Positions 49,601-61,600 of a stretch of 64,000 nt of DNA are shown piece by piece. The translations under genes and the position numbers were made by a program. The number at the start of each line of letters is the position of its first letter. Position 1 is the first letter of the stretch. The stretch is taken from the NCBI GenBank assembly GCA_037893245.1, contig JBAIAA010000021.1, forward strand, positions 1,426,001-1,490,000, given 5' to 3'. Origin of the DNA: Crossaster papposus (Eukaryota; Echinodermata; Asteroidea; Velatida; Solasteridae). The notes under the pieces are model-generated. The model made no database searches and had not been told where the DNA came from. It saw nothing but the letters and a program-made list of their open reading frames with translations.

Positions 49601-52600
49601 CCGCTGTTGCATCAAATGAGTGCAATTCTCAGCGACACCCTGTATTTTACGAGATGGAAGGCGTACTGACATTTCAACCGTATTTATTTCAAAACCCAAA
49701 TACTCAAATTTCTGAGCTGGAATTTTGCACGACTTTTTGTCATTAATAACAAACCCAAGGGATGTCAAGAGATTGCACGTTGCCTGTACATTCCTGAGAC
49801 AATCATCCCTGGAATCTCCGACTAAAAGGGAGTCGTCAATATAGGTAGTGGACACATGACCCATATTACGTAACTTGGCCGTAACGGGTTTCATTACCTT
49901 GGTAAATATTCTAGGCGCACTTGTAAGGCCAAAACATAGACATGTAAATTGCCAAAGTTTACCCTGCCTCATAAAAGAAAAAAACGTTCGGTGCTCACTG
50001 GCTATTGGTATAGTAAAATACGCATCTTTAAGATCAATCGATGCTAAAAAACAATTGCGACGTAAAAGCGTCAATGCGCCTTCGAAAGTTTCCATTTTAA
50101 AGTGATGGAATTTGACAAATTGGTTCAATTCTTTTAGGTTGATGATTGGTCGCATTGATCCGTCCTTTTTAGGACGAAGGAAAATATTCGAAAGAAAAGT
50201 AGAATTTGTATGGCCAATTGCTGGCTCGATTGCGCCCTTGTCCAACATGGCGCTTACTTCGGCATCTATAAGCCTTGATTCCGACTCGGACAACACAATG
50301 GGTGTCGGAGTGCGTGTTTGAATAGGGGTTTCTCTAAACTCATTGTGACAGTGGGAAACTGTATCGAGTACCCAAGCATCAGTTGTTATGGCCATCCATT
50401 GTGATATAAAATATCGTAGCCTTCCCGCTACAGGTAATGATGGAGAAACACAGTGGTACTTACAAGTACTTACATTCACCGCTTCCTTGCGTTTTGTCTC
50501 ACGCAGATCATCTATCTTGGCTTTACGCTTGACCCCTCCGACAGCTGAGGTGGTCCTGACCAGCGAGTTCGGCTTTGATACTGACGACCTCTGGTGCGAT
50601 ATTGAAATTGGCCGCGTTGATACCGGCCACGGTACGAATAGTCCCCCGACGGGTACGGGTGTGACATGCCGCGAAAGGGACCACGTTTGCGGCTACGGTT
50701 CGATATATCTGAACCATGCATTTTAGAGCCAAGTTTGTTAGTTTCTTGAATGGCTTTGCACGCCTGCACGAGGTCGTCGCCAAACAAGTAGTTCGTTAAT
50801 TCGGTTTGCGAGGAACATAAAGCCGCATATTTCGGGCTTAGGTCGGGGCGTAGTAAATCACGCCTTCGATAGTTCAGGAATGCATTGCCAGAGCCTAGCA
50901 TAGCTGTGGCATCTACAAGCATCTTTATGAGCTCAGCCAAATCAAGATTCGCCTTGTTTTTGGAATTTCTTGCATTCAGCAACTTATCAATGGTCATTGT
51001 GATGGCGGTGGCACTGTGCATGATGTACTTTTGTACTTTCTGCCATTTTACGTCCCGTGCACGGGTCGCTGGCTTTAAAAAAGCCCAGATCTCGGGATTT
51101 ACTTTGGTTATGGTCATGTTCTTACAATTTTTCGGTTTGTCGTATTGCTTGACTTTTTGTTCAAGCTTTTCAGGAAGAATTTTTCCCTTTATCAAAGCAT
51201 TGATTGTGCCAGCAAGCTGTTCATTAATTGCTGGTCCAACTCTGTCGTCACCCTCAACGAGAGTGGCCATTTCAGTAAGCAAATCATCACTCTCAGTGTT
51301 TAGTAAATGATCAATATCGCCATCACACATACTATCGCCCGTTTCCGGTGCGCAAAATGAAACTTGTTCGCCCCTTTCGGGTACGAAGCAATTGCCTCCA
51401 TGATTATCATCATCTGATATTTCGCCTTCGTCGCTAATTTGGCCCGAGCGCAGCAGATCGCTAGGTTGTACAGTGGGCATGGCATTAAGCGCTATGGCAT
51501 TGGTCAGAGACGCGACAGTTTTCTGTAAACTAGATACGGCTTCGCGCAGATCAGTATCATTCGCAGCGTGCGAGGTGCTAGGGTGCCCAGACGACGGTGC
51601 GTTGGACATTGCTGCAAAGCTTAAGTTTTTTCGCTTGCATTTTCTTTTCCCAGTCGCGGGCTTAGTGTATTCCTGAGTAGGTTGATACACAGTTTGCGTG
51701 AGGCCCGATAAGTCTTCGCCAAGCTGCGTCAGCAATTCGCTTTCGGCCGGATCAACATGTATTTCGACCTCGTCGGTCATATCGGCCACTTCACGTGGTC
51801 CGGAGGCAAAAAATGGCGTGAAAAAATATACCTCAGTATCCGCGGTGCACGCGATACTACCAAAAAATACACTGACGAGTGAGCAAGGAAAGGGCTCTTA
51901 TATTAGTGGGGCAGATATGTGAAACAATTGTGGGTTTTTTCATAGAAGCATGAAATTTGGCACAGTTCTAGTTTATGACCCATAAAACATTTTAAGAAAT
52001 GGAGCCACCGCGAAATAGTTCTAGGTCGGTCTTGGCGGCCATTTTGAAAAATGGCAGTGATAAACCATTAGCGACACAGGGAATTTGGGGTTATCTTGCA
52101 ATGAAAGGATCTTGGAGGTTCCGATTTATCACAGTAGCATTCCAGAATGTTAAAACATTGTCTCTAAAATGCAGACAGTGAGATATGCAGGTCTGCATAT
52201 TAAGAGAATAAGTGCCGAGTCAGCAAAATGTCAAACGTGCACAATCTTAGAAACGCTACTATTTAAAACACACAAAAACACACAGCAATGATGAAAACAT
52301 GTTTATGCAATTGGAGAGTAAAATATTGTTAACCATTTATCAATGCATGTGGAACTATTAAACCTATCAGTATCGGGGAGCTGCAAACTGGTGGAGGACA
52401 AAATTCAAAGTTGGGCACGACGCTCCCCAGCCGCTGTTGGAGGCGTCGGTTTTTATCTCCACATAGGTCTTTTGTGATTTGTTAATTGTTCTAAAAGAAC
52501 TAGACAAATTTTCGATCCACCATTTTAAGTCGCATATGGCTTGTGGCGGCAAAGTCATATGGGCCTTAAAATTACCCTGGTTTGTTTTTAGTGCCTCGTC

Positions 52601-55600
52601 TTTGGCCGTTTCTAGACTTCTATAATACAACGGTCCTAGAGGCACTGCGGGAAAACAAGATACTAATTTGCCAATAACCCGTGACACTAACTGAATAGTA
52701 GGGTTCCGCTGTTGCATCAAATGAGTGCAATTCTCAGCGACACCCTGTATTTTACGAGATGGAAGGCGTACTGACATTTCAACCGTATTTATTTCAAAAC
52801 CCAAATACTCAAATTTCTGAGCTGGAATTTTGCACGACTTTTTGTCATTAATAACAAACCCAAGGGATGTCAAGAGATTGCACGTTGCCTGTACATTCCT
52901 GAGACAATCATCCCTGGAATCTCCGACTAAAAGGGAGTCGTCAATATAGGTAGTGGACACATGACCCATATTACGTAACTTGGCCGTAACGGGTTTCATT
53001 ACCTTGGTAAATATTCTAGGCGCACTTGTAAGGCCAAAACATAGACATGTAAATTGCCAAAGTTTACCCTGCCTCATAAAAGAAAAAAACGTTCGGTGCT
53101 CACTGGCTATTGGTATAGTAAAATACGCATCTTTAAGATCAATCGATGCTAAAAAACAATTGCGACGTAAAAGCGTCAATGCGCCTTCGAAAGTTTCCAT
53201 TTTAAAGTGATGGAATTTGACAAATTGGTTCAATTCTTTTAGGTTGATGATTGGTCGCATTGATCCGTCCTTTTTAGGACGAAGGAAAATATTCGAAAGA
53301 AAAGTAGAATTTGTATGGCCAATTGCTGGCTCGATTGCGCCCTTGTCCAACATGGCGCTTACTTCGGCATCTATAAGCCTTGATTCCGACTCGGACAACA
53401 CAATGGGTGTCGGAGTGCGTGTTTGAATAGGGGTTTCTCTAAACTCATTGTGACAGTGGGAAACTGTATCGAGTACCCAAGCATCAGTTGTTATGGCCAT
53501 CCATTGTGATATAAAATATCGTAGCCTTCCCGCTACAGGTAATGATGGAGAAACACAGTGGTACTTACAAGTACTTACATTCACCGCTTCCTTGCGTTTT
53601 GTCTCACGCAGATCATCTATCTTGGCTTTACGCTTGACCCCTCCGACAGCTGAGGTGGTCCTGACCAGCGAGTTCGGCTTTGATACTGACGACCTCTGGT
53701 GCGATATTGAAATTGGCCGCGTTGATACCGGCCACGGTACGAATAGTCCCCCGACGGGTACGGGTGTGACATGCCGCGAAAGGGACCACGTTTGCGGCTA
53801 CGGTTCGATATATCTGAACCATGCATTTTAGAGCCAAGTTTGTTAGTTTCTTGAATGGCTTTGCACGCCTGCACGAGGTCGTCGCCAAACAAGTAGTTCG
53901 TTAATTCGGTTTGCGAGGAACATAAAGCCGCATATTTCGGGCTTAGGTCGGGGCGTAGTAAATCACGCCTTCGATAGTTCAGGAATGCATTGCCAGAGCC
54001 TAGCATAGCTGTGGCATCTACAAGCATCTTTATGAGCTCAGCCAAATCAAGATTCGCCTTGTTTTTGGAATTTCTTGCATTCAGCAACTTATCAATGGTC
54101 ATTGTGATGGCGGTGGCACTGTGCATGATGTACTTTTGTACTTTCTGCCATTTTACGTCCCGTGCACGGGTCGCTGGCTTTAAAAAAGCCCAGATCTCGG
54201 GATTTACTTTGGTTATGGTCATGTTCTTACAATTTTTCGGTTTGTCGTATTGCTTGACTTTTTGTTCAAGCTTTTCAGGAAGAATTTTTCCCTTTATCAA
54301 AGCATTGATTGTGCCAGCAAGCTGTTCATTAATTGCTGGTCCAACTCTGTCGTCACCCTCAACGAGAGTGGCCATTTCAGTAAGCAAATCATCACTCTCA
54401 GTGTTTAGTAAATGATCAATATCGCCATCACACATACTATCGCCCGTTTCCGGTGCGCAAAATGAAACTTGTTCGCCCCTTTCGGGTACGAAGCAATTGC
54501 CTCCATGATTATCATCATCTGATATTTCGCCTTCGTCGCTAATTTGGCCCGAGCGCAGCAGATCGCTAGGTTGTACAGTGGGCATGGCATTAAGCGCTAT
54601 GGCATTGGTCAGAGACGCGACAGTTTTCTGTAAACTAGATACGGCTTCGCGCAGATCAGTATCATTCGCAGCGTGCGAGGTGCTAGGGTGCCCAGACGAC
54701 GGTGCGTTGGACATTGCTGCAAAGCTTAAGTTTTTTCGCTTGCATTTTCTTTTCCCAGTCGCGGGCTTAGTGTATTCCTGAGTAGGTTGATACACAGTTT
54801 GCGTGAGGCCCGATAAGTCTTCGCCAAGCTGCGTCAGCAATTCGCTTTCGGCCGGATCAACATGTATTTCGACCTCGTCGGTCATATCGGCCACTTCACG
54901 TGGTCCGGAGGCAAAAAATGGCGTGAAAAAATATACCTCAGTATCCGCGGTGCACGCGATACTACCAAAAAATACACTGACGAGTGAGCAAGGAAAGGGC
55001 TCTTATATTAGTGGGGCAGATATGTGAAACAATTGTGGGTTTTTTCATAGAAGCATGAAATTTGGCACAGTTCTAGTTTATGACCCATAAAACATTTTAA
55101 GAAATGGAGCCACCGCGAAATAGTTCTAGGTCGGTCTTGGCGGCCATTTTGAAAAATGGCAGTGATAAACCATTAGCGACACAGGGAATTTGGGGTTATC
55201 TTGCAATGAAAGGATCTTGGAGGTTCCGATTTATCACAGTAGCATTCCAGAATGTTAAAACATTGTCTCTAAAATGCAGACAGTGAGATATGCAGGTCTG
55301 CATATTAAGAGAATAAGTGCCGAGTCAGCAAAATGTCAAACGTGCACAATCTTAGAAACGCTACTATTTAAAACACACAAAAACACACAGCAATGATGAA
55401 AACATGTTTATGCAATTGGAGAGTAAAATATTGTTAACCATTTATCAATGCATGTGGAACTATTAAACCTATCAGTATCGGGGAGCTGCAAACTGGTGGA
55501 GGACAAATGCTGAGTCAGCAAAATGATTTGCTAGCATTAAACTTGCGTTCGTTTAGTCTATACATTGCAGTCTCGTCCACCACACTGGCACAGAGCAGTG

Positions 55601-58600
55601 CACTTCAATGCTGCCTTCTTGCACTTGCCCCTTTCCTGTACAGCCTGTCTTGCAACCGCAGTGCAGGAGTTCTCTAGATGAACTGCTGGCCTCAGGCAGG
55701 GTGGTCCACAGTAATTTTCAGATGTCGGGGTCAAAACACACCCAGTCAGCTATGGGGATGGAATGTCAACATACACTTCCAGAGCCTTGCCCCAGCAGTG
55801 TCCACCCTGGTACACCGCCCTCTTGATATGCTGCACTAGGGCTGCTTTGGTCGGGGGGGGGGGGGGGGGGGGGGGGTGACATCTATGGCACGTCCTTTCT
55901 TGGCGAACATCTATTGACATGCTTCGTCTATGTTCTCCAGGCTGCTGTTGCGGTTGTACAGCAGGATGATGAATCGTCACTTCCTCACATACCTTCAAAG
56001 TTTCCCAGGCTGCCTTCTCGCCCCGTGTAGCAAACGAAGATGCAGTGTCACACCCGGTGAAGGCATAGAATAATGGCAGAGCTTGGGACTTGTCGGGACC
56101 AAGGAATGCACCTAAAGTGTGCAGCTGTACCGAATGCCACCCACAGTTCCTGAATTACAAGTTTGTATACTACTGCCACAGCGAAGACAACCAGGTCTGT
56201 GTCCACTGTGCGCAATATAATCTTCTGGAACCCATGGTTGACTGCATCTGCCAGGTGCAGCATCATCCGTGTATCAGCCTCCTTATGGTGGCATGGGGCG
56301 AGACCAATAATATCACGTGAAAGGCTGCACAGAACTTCTGAACCGTTTGTGGTGACTATCTGCTTGTCCGTTTCCAGGCGACTGATGTGCTTTGCCAAGA
56401 AGGCAAACAACTCAACCTTGTTGGCATCTATCCGCAGAAACTGCTGCCAGTTTCCAGGTAGAATCGTGGATCCATAAACTCTCCTCCTGATGCCCTTCCC
56501 CCGCTTGTTTCTAGTCTGAGATTACAGGCTGTTGTCACAGTACTGGATCCAGACCGCGTCCACTCAACTGGTATGCTGTAGCTGAGCCTGAATATATGGC
56601 AAGAAGACTGACTAGTCATCAAAGGTCTTGGCAGCGCCGGGTCTCAGGAAGTTGACAACCACAGCCCTATCTAAGATGATGACATCAGTATCCGGGACAT
56701 CGCTTTTGGATTCTGCGCATTCCTCCAAACATCCCACCAGGTCAGATTTGGTACCTAGTCTTAGGGAATGTCGGTCACTTCGGCACCTGGTCAAGTCGGC
56801 ACCCACCAACTCGGCACCTTGCCAAGTCGGCACCCACCAACTCGGCACCTTGCCAACTCGGCACCCACCAACTCGGCACCTGCACAAAAACCAACTCGGC
56901 ACCTGACCGACTTGGCACCTGACCTACTCGGCACCTCCAATATTAGTTCGGGCGCATGAACCGGTAACCCATGAAGGCATGAACCTACCCGCACTAACTC
57001 TTCTCATTATTTTGGAGGTATTTTTATAGAGAAAAAAATAGGCCTTTAACCCTAACTCCCTCACCATTGTTATTGAACAATACAATTCCTCCAAAATCCT
57101 CCAACTTCCTTTGTTGTGTAGGGAGTTAGGGTTAATGGGAAAACAAAATGTAAAATAAAAAAAGGAAGGACTACGGACCCGGACCCAATCCTTCATTATC
57201 GTCGTTAGTTTTCACGAAGAGAAAAATCCAACAAAATTTAAAGCACGTTGTTGTGGTCCGTGTCATTTTGCAATTGTCAGACTTGTTCTTGGTTGGCCCG
57301 GAACACATATAGATATAGATGCAGACAGTGACATATCAGTCCATTCGGTTTTTTTGCCACTCTCTTCAATTTCGATGAGAATGTTTGCATCATCACCCAT
57401 TATACTAGACCAAAGCGACACGCTGGACTGATGAGATCCCTTTCCAATGGGCCAGCGGCTCAGCATCCTCCACAGTGGCGAGCGCCAAACTGGAAGGTTC
57501 AAATCTAAAGATTTGTAATGAAATTATTAAATTCTGAGCAAATTCTACAATTAAAAAACAAATTGAGGGGTTCATATATTATGTTCAATATTCAGCAAAG
57601 TTGCCATAAAAAAGGTTCCCGATGTCTAGTAGTTGGGCTAGCGGGATTCTTGTGGGAAAGAATTCCATACACAGCCGCCACTCATTCATTCCTTTAAATG
57701 ACTTGAAAAGTACACTTGAAGGTACACCTTCGCCATGAACTTCCGACTGCTATTAAAATCGGACTCTATTACCTAGTTTATTAACCCTGTCTCAGCTCCT
57801 AATGGTAATAATATCTCCACTTAAGAATGTACAATGCTCTCACAACTATAATGAGTCCGTTTTTGTCATAATAGGCCTACACCGCGTACCGGCCCCAAAT
57901 GCTGGATGCGTAACTCGGCGGATGTACCGCTGCCGCGCGCCCGCCGACGTCTGTCGCGCGGGCCGGCTAGCTGAGCTGTAAATGTTCGTTTTATATTTTT
58001 TTTGTAATATAGTTTTTCTTGAAATGTATAAAACTAATGTAGATGGTAGTTCGGGCACAGCCCATAGTAGTTGAGGCATGGTGCCGAGGTCAGGTGCCGA
58101 GTTGGTAAGGAGCCGAGTCGGTCAGGTGCCGAGTTGGAAGTTGTGAGCAGGAGGTAAAATTCCGGGTGCCGAGTTGGCTAGGTGCCGAGTTGCTGGGTGC
58201 CGACTAGGTGCCGAGTTGGTCAGGTGCCGAGTTGACAAGGTGCCGAGTTGGTGGGTGCCGACTTGGCTAGGTGCCGAAGTGACCGGATACCGTCTTAGGT
58301 GGCCCAGCTGGTATATTGATGGGGAACAGGCTTGGTTCTCGTGACGAAAGAAGTCATCCAGGTTGCCACCTCGTGTCTGGCAGGCAATGTAGAGTCGTGA
58401 GAAAAGTGCGCAGTCACTTTTTAGGGAAGAGACTTGAAGTTTTGCTTTCGACGTCTCTTTAGTAGGAGGCCAACTGAACAGGTGCAGTTTGTTCTTCTTG
58501 ATTGGTTCTGCCATGGATGTTGTTCTTTCGATCAGTCGATCAGCGAGGAAGGTATCATACTGTTGCTTTCCTATATTCCTCAGGAGTTTGGGCGAGAGCA

Positions 58601-61600
58601 ACAGCTCCACCTTCAGCATTGGCAGCAGCATTGTTCTGTTCATGGGCTTGGTCAATGGTCATGGATGAGAACACCTGGTAGGTCTTGTGAACTGTGAAGT
58701 TTCCGCTGTTGAATTCAGAAGCGATCTCTGGATGGGCATATTGCTGAGACTTATCATGTCTCGAATGTGAATGGGCACCCATCTCGCGTAGTTGGTGTGG
58801 TCCAGGCTGAAAAACCATGGTGCAAGCTTGGTTAAGCAGTCCACTTACAGGGGAAGTTTGCCGTTCTCAGTGACCTGACGTATGTCAAGACCAGGAGCTC
58901 CAGCTGTAGTCCTGTGTGCCAGAACTGGAACTGTGGAATTGCTCGATTCTGTTGAGCACACCAGTCATCAAGTGTCTCTGGTTCGTCTCAAGGTTCCCGT
59001 GTACCTGTATAGTAGGTGTAGGCCTTTTTCAGCAAGATGTGCAGGCTGCTCGCTGTAACTTGATGTGCGTGTCTGGTTACGAGTAACATGGGATGCCTTC
59101 AAAAAGGAATAAGCGGGCCCTGCCAATGCTACCTTAGCCTGGACAAGTGCCTCGACCCAATTCAACCACTGTCTTCCAGCCAGTCTCCTAGCACTTTTAT
59201 TCCAGCCATCTCAATATGCAATCCTCCCAGGATGATGATGAAGTGTTCTTCTCCGTAGGTTGCTGGCCAGTTCTACTGTATCCGCTTGGAGATGGTGTAG
59301 TGGCTGGTCCACAGTGATCACTGGTCCGGGTCGAGTTGATGCACAGTCTGCTTAACCACGTTCATCGAGTGTCGTATATCACAACAGACTTGGAGTCTTC
59401 AGAAAAAAGAGGCAACAGTGCTGTGATAGCAGGGGGGCACTATTAGCATAATCAAATTAAGTGACATAGATTGGGTTGTTTATTACATATGTACACTTTA
59501 GTTATATGATGTAACAATGGGGGGAGCCTGTTTTTATCACCTCGGGAATTCCCTCTTTTCAGATGAAGCACATCAATTTCATGTTTTTTTATTTCCGATA
59601 ATAAGACTAGACACTGATTCTCTGCATCCTGGTAGTAGCTAGGTCATGTCTATAAATCAGTGTGTGTACACCAGCAAATGCTTTTAGAAGCGGCAAAATA
59701 TGGATGTAGCCCTTGCCCCAAGTTGATCAGCCAGTGCAACTGGTATAATGCCAACCTTGGCTATATGCCCCATGTATCATACAAGTACAGCAATGAATAC
59801 TAATTTCCAACAATGTCAAACAATATAAAAAACATACCTAAATGTTAAACATGCTGAAGAGAACAAATGGTAGAATTATGGCATTTATATTATCCTAGCA
59901 GTGATCCAAGCATTTCTCGCACATGATACCTTTATGACTAGCTGACTTGTTTGATTTTATGGCTTTTTTTTTGTAATTCATGTTATTTATACTGTTAATT
60001 AGCATTAATAATGATAACAAATGTCCTTAAACACAACATTCAATGTTTATTTATTGTTTGTGTGGTACTATCACATGAAATGGTGACTATTTAGTACCAT
60101 TGGAACACTTTATACACATTATGCAATGTCACGCCATGTATCTGTTTGGTGTTTGGCCGCCATTTTGGAAAATGGCTGCCGGCAGTCACACGGGATTATT
60201 TTACGGTGGCTCCATTTCTGAAACTCTTCCTTTGGACCTTATCTAGCACTGTGCCAAATTTCATGCTTCTATGACAAAACCCACAATTGTTTGATATATT
60301 GCACGTATCCGCCCCACTATATAGGCAGACTACCCTTCATTTCTATTGTTGCTTTAAATAAGTAGCATACCTCAGTTCTACCGAACAATACAATCTCACG
60401 TGATTCCGAATGGAGGTGATAGTGAAGTAGAATTACTGTCGCTCTAAGCGCGCATAGTCAAAAATATATATAAATATATATATATATAATATATATATAC
60501 AGGGTGTCCATAAAAAAAGGATACCCATTTTCAAATTCGTATTATTGTAAAACTACTGAATTTTTCAGAAAAAGATAAATGTCTGTGGAAAAGGTAGAAT
60601 GTCATCTGTCACAAGGTTCATTATGTCATTGCCATAGATGACTGAACAAACAAGACATTGATTTATGAAAGGCACTAAAATCGGCACTGTGACAAGTTGT
60701 TTTTACTTGAGTGACAAAGATCAGGCAGTGGTTTTTAAGGACAAATTCGGTTGCTGTTTGCACACACTGAACAAGTTATGACAGGGTCCATGAAGCTTTT
60801 TTCTGATTCATATTTTTTTTGTGGTACACTGTCTTATCTGGCAAATTTAAGGTGATACTCTCCACATGGCCACTATTCATGTTAATGCATAGCTGGCATC
60901 TTCGTCTCATATCTCTCACTGCCCGCCTTATCATCCCAACTTGTCACAGTGTTGTTCCGCTTGAAAGCTCTGTGCACAAGTAAAATTTCAACGGCAAGAA
61001 AGGGAGAGTTGGGGAAACACTGTCAAGTTCGACTAGACGTTTGCAATTAGGTTCGACGTTTGGAACCACTGCTATGCTTACGCCGTGCTAACGTCGCGCT
61101 AAATTCAATTGTTTTCGACACGGCAAAGGTGCGAAGTTTGAAACGCGCGGGCGTAACTGAGATTGATGTTTTTCCATGCTTGTCTTCAAATCCTGGCTTC
61201 CTAAAAAAAAACGAAAAAAAAACCCCCAAAACATTTGCTCAACTGTTTTTATTTCGTTTTAAATATCTTTAGACGCATGGTGTAAATATTACATCATCAA
61301 ACCGCAATGGATTAGCGTAGACCTGGAAGCAGTGACCACCGTCACCGGACTAATCACCCAAGGACAAGTCTATGTTAACAACTGGGTGACGTCATTCAAG
61401 GTACAGTACAGCGACATTGGGACTAATTGGAGTGACGTCATCAATGCCAACGGTTTGGCAGTACAGGTAAATGAACATGACAGTAACTTGTAAAATGACA
61501 GTAATTGTAAAATATTTTAAACCAAATCAGACCCCCCCCCCCCCTCCCCCTCCCAAAGGTACGTGTGGATGTACGTGATGTTCACTACCAACATATTGCT

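Larger units (their letters stand above)
46193..55507 (-). repeat. Three head-to-tail 3105-bp units (DIRS gag/RT + Academ end)
   Basis: Every landmark repeats at exactly 3105-bp spacing: RT starts at 47374, 50479 and 53584, gag starts at 48684, 51789 and 54894. The array is exactly 3 x 3105 = 9315 bp. Each unit holds the N-terminal part of RT, all of gag and about 500 bp of the left end of the Academ-like transposon. Units are nearly identical; one small difference was seen near 49400. Junctions (49297, 52402) join AAA runs. Confidence 0.92.
55009..60319 (-). mobile_element. Academ-like DNA transposon, TSD TAT
   Basis: A 5.3-kb element with TIRs of about 170 bp beginning TAGTGGGGC and ending GCCCCACTA, flanked by TAT (55006-55008, 60320-60322). 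The empty site CTCTTATATAGGCAG is visible inverted at 43780 in the other DIRS ITR. TIR blocks include CACAATTGTGGGTTTT, AGAAGCATGAAATTTGGCAC and ATGGAGCCACCG. It is inserted in the DIRS ITR and itself holds the element at 56766-58291. Confidence 0.8.
43630..60434 (-). mobile_element. DIRS-type tyrosine-recombinase retrotransposon, expanded
   Basis: Inverted terminal repeats lie at about 43630-43800 and 60320-60434. An internal complementary region (43870-43995) matches both outer ends, the hallmark DIRS layout. Minus-strand order is gag, RT/RNase H, tyrosine recombinase. Removing two extra 3105-bp units and the Academ-like insertion leaves about 5.3 kb, a normal DIRS size. One full set of frames looks whole. 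The near-identity of the tandem units points to a recent expansion or an assembly effect. Confidence 0.85.

Noticed and set aside
55009-60319. Calling the element CACTA because it ends in CACTA
   Set aside because: CACTA elements start with CACTA; here the 5' end is TAGTG, and the protein is XPG-like.
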